DNA from: Vicinamibacterales bacterium
Lineage (GTDB): Bacteria; Acidobacteriota; Vicinamibacteria; Vicinamibacterales; 2-12-FULL-66-21
Reading direction: 5' to 3'
Length of the DNA: 64,000 nt
Assembly (NCBI GenBank): GCA_035699745.1
Contig: DASSPH010000016.1
Coordinates: 1-64,000, forward strand
The notes beneath the pieces were generated by a model that saw only the letters and a list, made by a program, of their open reading frames with translations, did not search any database and was not told the DNA's origin. This document shows, one piece after another, positions 42,176 to 50,646 of this stretch (its first letter is position 1; each line of letters opens with the position of its first letter). A program made the translations under genes and the position numbers.

Positions 42176-43095
42176 CCGGCGGCATCGTCGTGTTCGGCAT
42201 CCTCGCCCTGCTGGTGATCGTCATCATCGCCAAGACGGCGGTGGTGGTCCCGCAGCAGAGCGCCTACGTGGTCGAGCGGCTGGGCCGCTATCACGCGACG
42301 CTGTCGGCGGGGTTCCACGTGCTGCTGCCGTTCGTCGACGCGATCCGCTACCGCCACTCGCTGAAGGAGACGGCGATCGACATTCCGGCGCAGGTCTGCA
42401 TCACGCGCGACAACGTGCAGGTCGGCGTCGACGGCATTCTCTACCTCAAGGTGCTGAACCCCGAGCGCGCCTCCTACGGCATCTCCGACTTCATCTTCGC
42501 CATCTCGCAGCTGGCGCAGACGACGCTGCGCAGCGAGGTCGGCAAGATCGATCTCGACCGCACCTTCGAGGAGCGCACCAACATCAACCTGCAGGTCGTG
42601 ACCGAACTGGACAAGGCGTCGGAGGCGTGGGGCGTCAAGGTGCTGCGCTACGAAATCAAGAACATCACGCCGCCGCACGACGTGCTCGCCGCGATGGAGA
42701 AGCAGATGCGCGCCGAGCGGGAGAAGCGCGCCGTCATCCTGACCTCCGAAGGGCAGCGCGACGCGGCGGTGAACACCGCCGAAGGCGAGAAGCAGCAGGT
42801 GATCAAGGCGTCGGAAGCCCGCAAGCAGCAGCAGATCAACGAGGCGGACGGCCAGGCCGCGGCGATTCTCTCGGTCTCGAGCGCGACCGCGGAAGGCATT
42901 CGCCGCGTGGCGGAGGCGATCAAGCAGCCCGGCGGCTTCGAAGCGGTCCAGCTGCGCGTCGCCGAGCAGTACGTGGAACAGTTCGGCCGCCTGGCGAAAG
43001 AGTCCAACACGCTCATCCTGCCGGCCAACGCGTCGGACGTCGGGTCGATGATCGCGCTGGCCATGAAGTCCATCCAGGCAGGACGTTCATCGTGA
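42172..43095 (+). CDS. Stomatin/paraslipin-type SPFH membrane protein
   Basis: 307 residues: an N-terminal membrane hairpin (IVVFGILALLVIVIIAKTAV), the band 7 domain (VVPQQSAYVVERLGRYHATL, CITRDNVQVGVDGILYLKV, RSEVGKIDLDRTFEERTNIN) and a long coiled coil (MRAEREKRAVILTSEGQRDA onward). It is the QmcA/paraslipin class that forms oligomeric cages with NfeD partners and modulates membrane proteases. It overlaps nfeD upstream (ATGA) and the PspC-like gene downstream (GTGA). Confidence 0.93.
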   Translation: MTGGIVVFGILALLVIVIIAKTAVVVPQQSAYVVERLGRYHATLSAGFHVLLPFVDAIRYRHSLKETAIDIPAQVCITRDNVQVGVDGILYLKVLNPERASYGISDFIFAISQLAQTTLRSEVGKIDLDRTFEERTNINLQVVTELDKASEAWGVKVLRYEIKNITPPHDVLAAMEKQMRAEREKRAVILTSEGQRDAAVNTAEGEKQQVIKASEARKQQQINEADGQAAAILSVSSATAEGIRRVAEAIKQPGGFEAVQLRVAEQYVEQFGRLAKESNTLILPANASDVGSMIALAMKSIQAGRSS

Positions 43096-43298
43096 CCAGC
43101 GGCCGCCGCCGTCTCACCCGGTCGACCGACAAGATGATCGCCGGCGTCTGCGCCGGCATCGCGGAATACTTCGGCTGGGACGTGACGCTCTTTCGCGTCG
43201 TTTACGTGATCGTGTCGATCATCTCCGCCGCCTTCCCGGGCATCCTGGTCTACCTGCTGCTCTGGGTGGTGATGCCGCGCCCGGAGGCCCCGGTATAG
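43092..43298 (+). CDS. PspC-domain protein
   Basis: 68 residues from GTG 43092, overlapping the stomatin stop (GTGA). The motif RRLTRSTDKMIAGVCAGIAE followed by YFGWDVTLFRVVYVIVS and a membrane helix (GILVYLLLWVVMP) is the PspC domain, the inner-membrane sensor of phage-shock/envelope stress. No pspA, pspB or pspF is in the window. Its coupling to SPFH and NfeD genes suggests the three products act together at the membrane. Confidence 0.92.
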   Translation: MTSGRRRLTRSTDKMIAGVCAGIAEYFGWDVTLFRVVYVIVSIISAAFPGILVYLLLWVVMPRPEAPV

Positions 43299-43320
43299 CC
43301 GTCACGTCCGTGACAGCCGC

Positions 43321-44463
43321 TCACAACGACTTCAGCCGTTCCGCCGCCGCGCGCAGCGTCTCGTCCTTCTTGGCGAAACAGAAGCGCAGCGCCAGGGGCG
43401 GCGCCTGCTTGTAGAGAAACGCGGACGTGGGGATCGACGCGACGCCGTGCTCGCGAGTGAGGCGCAGCGCGAAGTCCATGTCCGCTTCGCCGGTGATCGC
43501 CGAATAATCGAGCAGCTGGAAGTAGGTTCCGCGCGACGGGAGCGGCTTCCATCGCGATCCGCCGATCAAATCGAGGAACAGGTCCCGCTTCCGCTGGTAG
43601 AACGCCGCCAGCTCGGGGTAGCCGCGTTTCGCCGCGAGGAATTCCGCGAGGGCGTGCTGCGTCGGCGTATTGGTGGAGAAGGTGACGAACTGATGCACCT
43701 TTCTGAACTCGCCGGTCAGCGCCGCCGGGGCCACGACGTAGCCGACCTTCCAGCCGGTCACGTGATAGGTCTTGCCGAACGAGCCGACGATGAAGCTGCG
43801 GGCGCGGAGCTCGTCGTATGACGCCATGCTCTCGTGCCGCGCGCCGTCGAAGATGATGTGCTCGTAGACCTCGTCGCTGACGATGGCGATCCCGGTGCCC
43901 TTCACCGTTTCGACGAGCTGCGCCATGTCGCCGGCGGAGAGGATCGTGGCCGTCGGATTGTGCGGCGAATTGAGCATGATCACGCGGGTGCGCGGCGAGA
44001 TCGCGGCGCGGACCTCGTCCCAGGGCACCCGGTAGTCCGGATAGCGCAGCGAAATCACCATCGCCTTGCCGCCGTTGACCTCGATCGCCGGGACGTACGA
44101 GTCGTAGCACGGCTCGAACACGATCGCCTCGTCGCCCGGATGCACCACCGCGGCGACGGCGTCGAAGATCGCTTCCGTCCCGCCGGACGTGACGGTGACC
44201 TCGCTGTCCGGGTCGTAGGCGGCGCCGTAGAGCTCGCGGAACTTTGCGGCGATCGCCTGGCGCAGGACGGGCACGCCCTGCATCGGCGCGTACTGGTTCC
44301 GCCCTGCCTTCATGTGCCGGGCGACGGCGTCGACCAGCGCCGGATCGCAGTCGAAATCCGGGAAGCCCTGGGACAGGTTGATGGCGCCGAGATCCGCCGC
44401 GAGCTTCGACATCACGGTGAAGATCGTGGTTCCGACGTTGGGGAGCTTCGACTGGTGAATCAC
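43321..44463 (-). CDS. PLP-dependent class I aminotransferase (YbdL/KAT-like)
   Basis: 380 residues. Fold-type I motifs are NLSQGFPDFDCDPALVDAV, TVTSGGTEAIFDA, LNSPHNPTATIL, IVSDEVYEH and the PLP Lys231 in SFGKTYHVTGWKVG. The QGFPDF start and overall pattern resemble methionine aminotransferase YbdL and kynurenine aminotransferases. The reaction is transamination of methionine or an aromatic amino acid to its 2-oxo acid. ATG 44463 overlaps the asparaginase stop (ATGA), so it belongs to the operon that begins at 47512 or 48638. Confidence 0.9.
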   Translation of the reverse strand: MIHQSKLPNVGTTIFTVMSKLAADLGAINLSQGFPDFDCDPALVDAVARHMKAGRNQYAPMQGVPVLRQAIAAKFRELYGAAYDPDSEVTVTSGGTEAIFDAVAAVVHPGDEAIVFEPCYDSYVPAIEVNGGKAMVISLRYPDYRVPWDEVRAAISPRTRVIMLNSPHNPTATILSAGDMAQLVETVKGTGIAIVSDEVYEHIIFDGARHESMASYDELRARSFIVGSFGKTYHVTGWKVGYVVAPAALTGEFRKVHQFVTFSTNTPTQHALAEFLAAKRGYPELAAFYQRKRDLFLDLIGGSRWKPLPSRGTYFQLLDYSAITGEADMDFALRLTREHGVASIPTSAFLYKQAPPLALRFCFAKKDETLRAAAERLKSL

Positions 44464-44948
44464 AGCGGCTCGAAGGTGCCGGTCGTGCGGTTCTTGTGCA
44501 CCGCGTCCCAGCGGAAGTGGCGGCCGTTCATCGCCACGTAGACCCCCGGCGGCAGCACCTGGACGAACGACAGCGCGCTGCCGAGATTGAACAGGCCGTC
44601 CGAGCTGCCGAAGGCGTACGGCACCATCGCGCCGGTGAGCACCACCGTCTTGTCGAGCGCGGCGGCCGCGAGCGCGCCGGCCGTCTCGACCATGGTGTCG
44701 GTGCCGTGGGTGACGACGATGGCGCGTTCGCCGGCGGCGCGGCAGCGTTCCACGATCCGCGACCGCCCGGCGTCGTCGAGCTCGAGGCTGTCGATCATCA
44801 TCACCGTCTCGACGGCGAGATCGAGCCGGGCGCGGCCGCGGCGCAGCATCTCGTCCACATGCGTGTCGCGGAAGAAGAGGCGGCCGGTCAGCTCGTCGTA
44901 TTCCTTGTCGAACGTCCCCCCGGTGACGAGAATGCGGATCGCGCTCAT
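44460..44948 (-). CDS. Single-domain (short) L-asparaginase-like protein
   Basis: 162 residues from ATG 44948. The two Thr motifs of bacterial asparaginases are present: VTGGTFDKEYDELTG and VVTHGTDTMVETAGAL, with VVLTGAMVPYAFGSSDGLFN and a conserved Lys in AVHKNRT-type sequence (DAVHKNRTTGTF). The protein stops after the N-terminal domain, about half the 320-330 residues of a full type I/II enzyme. Short forms of this kind exist and may need oligomerisation for activity. It overlaps its neighbours by 4 bp on both sides (ATGA), so it is fully coupled to the M1 peptidase and the aminotransferase. It may release aspartate and ammonia from asparagine produced by peptidases. Confidence 0.8.
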   Translation of the reverse strand: MSAIRILVTGGTFDKEYDELTGRLFFRDTHVDEMLRRGRARLDLAVETVMMIDSLELDDAGRSRIVERCRAAGERAIVVTHGTDTMVETAGALAAAALDKTVVLTGAMVPYAFGSSDGLFNLGSALSFVQVLPPGVYVAMNGRHFRWDAVHKNRTTGTFEPL

Positions 44949-47512
44949 CGGCCCCGGATCCGCGTCGCGCGGAAGAGATCGTCGGCGGACGACAGGATGA
45001 TGCGGCGGAGCCGCTCGGGATAGTCGGCCGGCAGACGGTCCAGGAACTCGCGGATGGTGGCGGCGGCGCTCGCCGATTGGTACCCGCTCAAGGTCGCATC
45101 CATCCACCGCTTCGGAAAGAAGATGTCTCCGGTGCGCTGGATTTCACGGACCAGCAGCAGGCTGGGCTCGAGGTACTTCTCGGAGGCATCGGCCCGGAGC
45201 GGATGGTGCAGGTAGCGCAGCCCTTCGAGCACCCACGGCTCGCGCCGCCGGTTCGACACGTCGGCGAGCGCGGCAAACCACGCGTCGCGCTCCTTCCCGC
45301 TGGGGGAGATCGCCGGCCGCACGAACTCGAACTGTGCCTTGCGATCCGGGTTCTTGATCTTCGCGTATTGCTCGTCGAGGATGCTCTTCGCGCCGGCCGC
45401 GTTGCGAACCGCCAGGTCCTGCGCGAGCCGGATGTAATCGAGCTCGGCGAGGGTGAGCCCCGGAACTTTCTCCTCCTGCTTCCAGACCCGCGTCAGCCAC
45501 ATGACGGTCGCCGGCGTATCCGCGACGTCGCGCAGCGCCGAGAACCAGACCGATTTGAGCGTCGTGGTCGGGGCCGCCGCGAGCCCGGCGCGCAGCACGG
45601 GCTCGAGCCGCCGGGCCAGCGGCCGGCGCGCCGGCGGCTCGGTGTGGCGCCAGTACGCCTCGCGTACGTACGCGAGGACGCGGGTGATGTTCAGCTCGTT
45701 CGTCTCGACGCCGAGCGCCGCGATCGCGAGATCGAGGAATGCCGCGGGCTTCACCTGGCCGGCCAGCATCGAGTCCCAGAGCGTGACCCAGGCGCTGCCG
45801 CGCGTCAGCTCGTCCTCGATGGCCGGGAGGTTGGCCATCAGCCACGCGAGGCTGGCGCGGTCCAGGTGGAACTCTCCGTAGGCGATGCCGCCGCCGTTGG
45901 GCAGCACGAACCGCGCCGGCAGCCCGCGCGCCGCAGGCACCTCGACCCGAGGGGCGTTCAGCTGCACCGGCAGGAGGGTCGTGTCCTTCGCGCCGACCGC
46001 GACCTGCATCCGCTGGTTCCAGATCAGGTTGCGCCGGGCGTCTCCGTCGTGCTGCTTGAACGCGAGCCGGCGTATCCGTCCGTTCTCCAGGCTCACTTCC
46101 GTGGTCACGATCGGCCGTCCACGCTCTTCCACCCACGCATGGCTCCACCCGGCGAGGTCCTCGGGCGTGCGATCGTCGAGCAGCGCGATCAGGTCGTGCC
46201 ATGACGCGTTGCCGAACGCGTACATCTTGAGATACTCGCGCAGCCCGTCGCGGAACCCTTCGCTGCCGATCAGCGTCTCGAGCTGCCGCATGACGATGGG
46301 CGCCTTCTGATAGATGATGGCGCCGTAGAGCGTGCCCGCCTCGTTCAGATTCGCCAGCGGCTGGCGGATCTCGTTGGTGCCGGCGGTTCGATCGACCGCG
46401 TACGCGGCCGGGAAGTGATCGATGAGGTAGCGCAGATCGTGGTTGATCGCGGGGAATGCCGGGTTGACGATCTTCGCCGCCAGGTGATTGGCGAAGACCT
46501 CCTTCATCCACACGTCGGAAAACCACCGCATCGTCACCAGGTCGCCGAACCACATGTGCGCGGTTTCGTGCGCGATGATGCTGGCGCGGTTGAGCGTCTG
46601 ATCCTGTGTCGCGCTCTCGTCCAGCAGCAGCCCGTTGGCGTTGTAGAAGATCGATCCCGGGTGCTCCATGCCGCCGAACTGGAACGCGGGCGCCAGCAGG
46701 AAATCGAACTTGCCGAACGGGTAGGGAATGGCGGTGAAGTCCTCCAGCCAGGCGAGCGCGCCGGCGTGCAGGTCGAAAATCGCGTCGCGGTTCCGCGCCA
46801 CCTTGGCGGCGTCGGTCTCGCGATGGAACATGCGGAAGGTGCGGCCGTTGCGCTCGGCCTGCTCGACGGCGAACTTGCCCGCCGCGAACGCGAACAGGTA
46901 GGTCGACACCGGCGGCGTTCCGGCGAAGCGGACGCGGGTGCGGCCGCCGGCGTTCTGGCGTTCGAGCTCGGCGCCGTTGCCGAGCGCCTGCCACCCTTCC
47001 GGCACGTCGAGCGCCAGCGACCACCGGGCCTTCAGATCGGGTTGATCGAAGCAGGGAAACGCCTGGTGGGCGCGGGCCGGCACGAAGACCGTGTAGAGGA
47101 ACTCGTCGTTGCGGTTGAGCGGGCCGTCGCCGGCGTTGAACTCCAGCGCGAGGCTGTTCTCTCCCTCGCGCAGGACGTCGGGCGGGACGATGATGTGGCC
47201 GTTCACCTGCCGGACGCTCGTCTCCTTCCCGTTGGCTTCGACGCTGCGGAGAAACCCCGCGCGATCGGGCTGGTAGTCGAGCACCAGCGGATCCGACGTG
47301 CCCTTCAACACGAACCGGATCAGCGCGCGCCCCGCCACGGGCTGACTGCGTGCGGCGGGAATCGTGAACGCGAGGTCGTAGCGGATGCTGGTCAGCCGCG
47401 CGCTGCGATCGCGCGCCAGCGCTTCGCTGATTCCCAGATCCGGGTCGAGTCTCACCTGCATCACGAATCCGAGAAGCCACACCGCGGCCAGCGCGTGCGC
47501 CACGAACGCCAC
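44945..47512 (-). CDS. Secreted M1-family aminopeptidase
   Basis: 855 residues from GTG 47512, with an N-terminal hydrophobic signal/anchor (FVAHALAAVWLLGFVM). The M1 domain has HETAHMWFGDLVTMRWFSDVWMKEVFA, the HExxHx18E zinc site near residue 315. The exopeptidase motif normally written GAMEN reads GGMEHPG, with His for Asn. A long ERAP-like C-terminal helical domain follows. It cleaves N-terminal amino acids from peptides. The gene lies 1 bp downstream of the GT87 gene and is coupled by ATGA to the asparaginase-like gene. Confidence 0.92.
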   Translation of the reverse strand: MAFVAHALAAVWLLGFVMQVRLDPDLGISEALARDRSARLTSIRYDLAFTIPAARSQPVAGRALIRFVLKGTSDPLVLDYQPDRAGFLRSVEANGKETSVRQVNGHIIVPPDVLREGENSLALEFNAGDGPLNRNDEFLYTVFVPARAHQAFPCFDQPDLKARWSLALDVPEGWQALGNGAELERQNAGGRTRVRFAGTPPVSTYLFAFAAGKFAVEQAERNGRTFRMFHRETDAAKVARNRDAIFDLHAGALAWLEDFTAIPYPFGKFDFLLAPAFQFGGMEHPGSIFYNANGLLLDESATQDQTLNRASIIAHETAHMWFGDLVTMRWFSDVWMKEVFANHLAAKIVNPAFPAINHDLRYLIDHFPAAYAVDRTAGTNEIRQPLANLNEAGTLYGAIIYQKAPIVMRQLETLIGSEGFRDGLREYLKMYAFGNASWHDLIALLDDRTPEDLAGWSHAWVEERGRPIVTTEVSLENGRIRRLAFKQHDGDARRNLIWNQRMQVAVGAKDTTLLPVQLNAPRVEVPAARGLPARFVLPNGGGIAYGEFHLDRASLAWLMANLPAIEDELTRGSAWVTLWDSMLAGQVKPAAFLDLAIAALGVETNELNITRVLAYVREAYWRHTEPPARRPLARRLEPVLRAGLAAAPTTTLKSVWFSALRDVADTPATVMWLTRVWKQEEKVPGLTLAELDYIRLAQDLAVRNAAGAKSILDEQYAKIKNPDRKAQFEFVRPAISPSGKERDAWFAALADVSNRRREPWVLEGLRYLHHPLRADASEKYLEPSLLLVREIQRTGDIFFPKRWMDATLSGYQSASAAATIREFLDRLPADYPERLRRIILSSADDLFRATRIRGR

Positions 47513-47513
47513 G

Positions 47514-48638
47514 TTACGCCGCCCTCCGGAATCGCAGCGTCACCAGCGCGGCGTATTCGACCAGCACGAAGACGGTGATCAGCGAGAGCTGCATGAAGGT
47601 CGCGTACGCCTCGCGTCCCATCAGATCGAAAATGCTCAGGGCAATCGCGGCGATCGATGCCGTCGCCGCGTAGCGCAGCTCGCGCGGCAGCGCCGGCAGC
47701 TCGTCGATCAGCAGCATCACCGCCGGCGTGGCGATCAGGAACACGTAGTCCCATCCCTGCGGCGAGAGCAGCGGGATCAGGAGCAGCAACAGGCCCGCCT
47801 CCAGTGTGTCCGGCGCCTTCAGCTGACCCCGCCCGGCCATGACGATCGCGGCGAGAAGCAGGAGGATGCCGCCGGCGGCGGCAGCGAGGATCGCCGCGGC
47901 CGAATCGGGGCCGATCCACTTGGCGAACATCGCGCCGAGCGACACGTTGTCCTGGTTCAACACGTTGGGTGCGCTGGTCGTCGTCACCGTCCGCCACCAG
48001 TCGCCGAGCAGCCGGAGATTGCCCTCCCAGCCGTAGCGCGCCGCGGGCAACAGGAGGAGGACGACGAGTCCCGCCGTCATCGCGAGCAACGCGCCCCGGC
48101 GCCGGCGTGTCGCCAGCCACGGCGCGAAAATCACGGCGTAGGGCTTGACCACGACGGCGAGCGCCAGCAGCAGCCCCGCGCCGGCTTCCCGCCCGCGCCG
48201 CATCCACACGACGGCGAGCGCCGCGAGGACGGCGAACAGCAGATTGACCTGGCCCAGCACCAGCTCGTGGGCGTAGAACTTGGCCATCGCGAGGAAGGTC
48301 AGCACCAGAAGCAGGATCGGCGGACGCCGCAGGTTCGGCAGCGCCCGCAGGCTGAGGCCGAGCAGGACGACCATCGCCACCGCCGACGCCGCGAACCACG
48401 CGCCCTTCGCCGCCGCGAGCGGCATCGCCGCGAGCGGCACGGCCAGCAGCGCGAACGCGGGCAGGTACTTGAATTGATAATGGCCGTCGGACTCGCGGTA
48501 GAGCGGCTGCGCCGCCGCGGCCCTGGCCCCGGCTGTCCAATACACTTCGAAATCCGGCATCTTTCGCGACACGCGCGTGGTGAAGACCGCGACCAGCGAC
48601 ACGAGCGCCAGCACACCGAGCAGCACGCGTGTCCGCAT
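47514..48638 (-). CDS. GT87 (DUF2029) polyprenyl-phosphate mannosyltransferase-like protein
   Basis: 374 residues with about ten membrane helices and the GT-C signature after the first one: MPDFEVYWTAGARAAAAQPLY, with the conserved Asp-Phe of the DUF2029/GT87 family, followed by YQFKYLPAFALLAVPLAAMP. QVNLLFAVLAALAVV and PYAVIFAPWL are further family blocks. Members transfer mannose or arabinose from lipid carriers outside the inner membrane. The product is unknown. ATG 48638 is preceded by GATAAT/TAATGT at 6-8 nt, and a divergent gene starts at 48661. Confidence 0.8.
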   Translation of the reverse strand: MRTRVLLGVLALVSLVAVFTTRVSRKMPDFEVYWTAGARAAAAQPLYRESDGHYQFKYLPAFALLAVPLAAMPLAAAKGAWFAASAVAMVVLLGLSLRALPNLRRPPILLLVLTFLAMAKFYAHELVLGQVNLLFAVLAALAVVWMRRGREAGAGLLLALAVVVKPYAVIFAPWLATRRRRGALLAMTAGLVVLLLLPAARYGWEGNLRLLGDWWRTVTTTSAPNVLNQDNVSLGAMFAKWIGPDSAAAILAAAAGGILLLLAAIVMAGRGQLKAPDTLEAGLLLLLIPLLSPQGWDYVFLIATPAVMLLIDELPALPRELRYAATASIAAIALSIFDLMGREAYATFMQLSLITVFVLVEYAALVTLRFRRAA

Positions 48639-48644
48639 CAGCGC

Positions 48645-48654
48645 ACATTATCCT
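48645..48654. promoter_or_regulatory. Bidirectional -10 core ACATTATCCT
   Basis: On the plus strand TATCCT (48649-48654) ends 6 nt before ATG 48661. On the minus strand TAATGT (48650 to 48645) ends 6 nt, and GATAAT (48652 to 48647) ends 8 nt, before ATG 48638. The start codons are 22 bp apart. Confidence 0.5.
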
Positions 48655-48660
48655 GTACTC

Positions 48661-48981
48661 ATGGCCTCTTCCGGCTGGCTCATTCAGATCCTGCTGCCGC
48701 TCTACGACAACCGCGGCAGCCGTTTCGACGAGGAGACGTTCGCGCGGACGCGCGTCGAGCTGCTCGAACGGTTCGGCGGCATGACCGCGCATCAGCGGGC
48801 GCCGGCGCGCGGCTTGTGGAAGACGGATGAGGGCGGGGTCGCGCGAGACGACGTCGCCGTGTTCGAAGTGATGGCGGCCGAACTGGATCGCGCGTGGTGG
48901 GACGGCTATCGCCGGGAGCTGGAGCGCCGCTTCCGTCAGGAGACGATCGTCGTCCGCGCGCTGGCGCAGCAGTTGTTGTAG
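48661..48981 (+). CDS. Hypothetical 106-residue protein
   Basis: A small soluble protein (SGWLIQILLPLYDNRGSRFD, LLERFGGMTAHQRAPARGLW, VFEVMAAELDRAWWDGYRRE) without signal peptide. It resembles a family of unknown small proteins found beside methyltransferases, but I cannot name it. It starts 6 nt after TATCCT without a Shine-Dalgarno and is followed after 6 bp by the FkbM methyltransferase, so the two probably share a transcript. Confidence 0.6.
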   Translation: MASSGWLIQILLPLYDNRGSRFDEETFARTRVELLERFGGMTAHQRAPARGLWKTDEGGVARDDVAVFEVMAAELDRAWWDGYRRELERRFRQETIVVRALAQQLL

Positions 48982-48987
48982 GGCCGG

Positions 48988-49878
48988 ATGCGCGAACTGT
49001 CCTGGCGAGCGCGTCTGCTCCGCGCGGCTCTGCGCCGGGTGCCCCGCGGGCGGTACCGCCTCCTCGACCTGCTGGCGCCCTCGCGCGGCCGGGTGATCGC
49101 GAGGCTCGCCGGCGATCTCGGCGGCGCAAGGTTCGAGGCGGACCTCGGCGACGCGCTGTCGCGCGAAGTGTGCTTCACCGGCATCTACGAGCCGCCGATC
49201 GCGCGTGTGTTCCAGCGCCACGTCCCCCGCGGCGGCACGGTGGTCGACGCCGGAGCGAATTGGGGCTACTTCACGCTGATTGCGGCCGCCGCCGCGGGTG
49301 GCGCCGGCCGGGTCATCGCGCTCGAGCCGGACCCGCGCCACTTCGCAGCGCTCGAGCGCAACCTGTCGCTGAACGGCTTTACGCAGGTCCGCGCGATGCG
49401 CGCTGCCGCCGCGTCAGGCGACGGGACGCTGATGTTTGCCGGCTACGACGACGGGGAGGCGAATCGCGGCGTCTCGCGGCTGGTGCCCAGGGCGGACGCC
49501 GCGGCGGCCAATCAGTTCGCAGTCCGGGCGACGACCGTCGATGCCGTGACCGGGACGGCTTCCACGGTGGATCTCGTGAAGATCGACGTCGAAGGGGCGG
49601 AAGATCTGGTGCTGCAGGGAATGCAGGCGGGGCTCGCATCCCGCCGCTACCGCGCCGTGCTCCTGGAACTGCATCCGTCTCTGCTCCGCGAGCGCGGCGT
49701 CGATCCGGAATCCTGCCTGCGGCGCCTGCAGCAAGCCGGATACCGCGGCTGGTCGATCGATCCGTCTCCGGCGGCCTATCGCGCGGCGATCGATCCCGCC
49801 GTGCCGGTCGAATCGCTGCTGCGGCCGCTCGACGACTGGCGGCGGTCGCCGTGGCCGCATTTGCTGTGGCTCTGTTAG
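48988..49878 (+). CDS. FkbM-family methyltransferase
   Basis: 296 residues. The SAM-binding motif is GTVVDAGANWGYFTLIAAAA with GRVIALEPDPRHFAALERNL. The family signature appears in TVDLVKIDVEGAEDLVLQGM and AVLLELHPSLL. FkbM-type enzymes O-methylate polyketides, sugars or lipopolysaccharide residues. With glycosyltransferase genes downstream (50624) and the exopolysaccharide operon at 57 kb, a saccharide substrate is likely but not shown. No signal peptide. Confidence 0.9.
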   Translation: MRELSWRARLLRAALRRVPRGRYRLLDLLAPSRGRVIARLAGDLGGARFEADLGDALSREVCFTGIYEPPIARVFQRHVPRGGTVVDAGANWGYFTLIAAAAAGGAGRVIALEPDPRHFAALERNLSLNGFTQVRAMRAAAASGDGTLMFAGYDDGEANRGVSRLVPRADAAAANQFAVRATTVDAVTGTASTVDLVKIDVEGAEDLVLQGMQAGLASRRYRAVLLELHPSLLRERGVDPESCLRRLQQAGYRGWSIDPSPAAYRAAIDPAVPVESLLRPLDDWRRSPWPHLLWLC

Positions 49879-49881
49879 AGT
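49876..49881 (+). promoter_or_regulatory. -10-like hexamer TAGAGT
   Basis: TAGAGT overlaps the FkbM stop and ends 9 nt before GTG 49891. Confidence 0.35.
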
Positions 49882-49890
49882 ACGAGGCGC

Positions 49891-50646
49891 GTGCTTCCCC
49901 GATCGATTCTCCCGCCGTCCTACGAGCAGGTCCACGGCCAGGCCCGGCGCATCGAGCTGGCGTCGGATCGCCGGATCCGCGAGCGAAACAAGATCAGCTA
50001 CCGCCTGAATCACTGGCCGATCTGGATCTTCGTCTTCTTCATCGCGCCCGGGCCGATGACCTTCACGCTGTTCGAGCACGGCTTCAACGCCCGCATGGCG
50101 GCGTGGATGGGCACCGTGCTCCTCGGCACCGGCATCGCCGGTCTGTTCGGGAAGCTGCCCGGCGTCGAGCCGCGGCCGTACATCATCCGGTTCACGGAGG
50201 ATCGGCCGAATCCGCTGTACCGCCGCATCTGTTACACGCTGGCGTGGAGCGAGGCGGTCACCTTCGCGGTGCTCAACATCGCCGGGCTCGCCGTCGCGGT
50301 GGCGACGGGTGAGTGGCGCCTCCGCCAGATGTACGAAGCGGCGTACTTCCCGATCGCCGGCACGATCTGGCTGCTCGGCGCCCTGGGACTGCTGCCGCGC
50401 GTGAAGCGCTCGACGAAAGGCGAAGGACACGAGCGGCGCTATTTCTATGGATCCGTCTGGGCGGTGTGTATTGCGCAGCCGGTGCTGTGGCTGATGTGGA
50501 AGGTGCTGCCGCGGTCGCAGCCGTCCGACGCGATCAAGCTGGCGATCTTCCTCGCGATCCTCATCTGGGTGGGAAATCTCGCGCGCCGCGGGCTGCTCCC
50601 GCGGACGCGTCCGATCGTGCCGGGTGAACTCGCCGTTTCCGACTGA
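49891..50646 (+). CDS. Conserved membrane protein, unknown function
   Basis: 251 residues from GTG 49891 with six or seven membrane helices (WPIWIFVFFIAPGPMTFTLF, AWMGTVLLGTGIAGLFG, ITFAVLNIAGLAVAV-type segment, PIAGTIWLLGALGLLPR, VWAVCIAQPVLWLMWKV, AIFLAILIWVGNLA). Between helices lie charged loops (RPYIIRFTEDRPNPLYRRI). I do not recognise a named family. The neighbours make a role in envelope or polysaccharide synthesis possible. Its end overlaps the start of the glycosyltransferase at 50624 by 23 bp. Confidence 0.6.
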   Translation: MLPRSILPPSYEQVHGQARRIELASDRRIRERNKISYRLNHWPIWIFVFFIAPGPMTFTLFEHGFNARMAAWMGTVLLGTGIAGLFGKLPGVEPRPYIIRFTEDRPNPLYRRICYTLAWSEAVTFAVLNIAGLAVAVATGEWRLRQMYEAAYFPIAGTIWLLGALGLLPRVKRSTKGEGHERRYFYGSVWAVCIAQPVLWLMWKVLPRSQPSDAIKLAIFLAILIWVGNLARRGLLPRTRPIVPGELAVSD

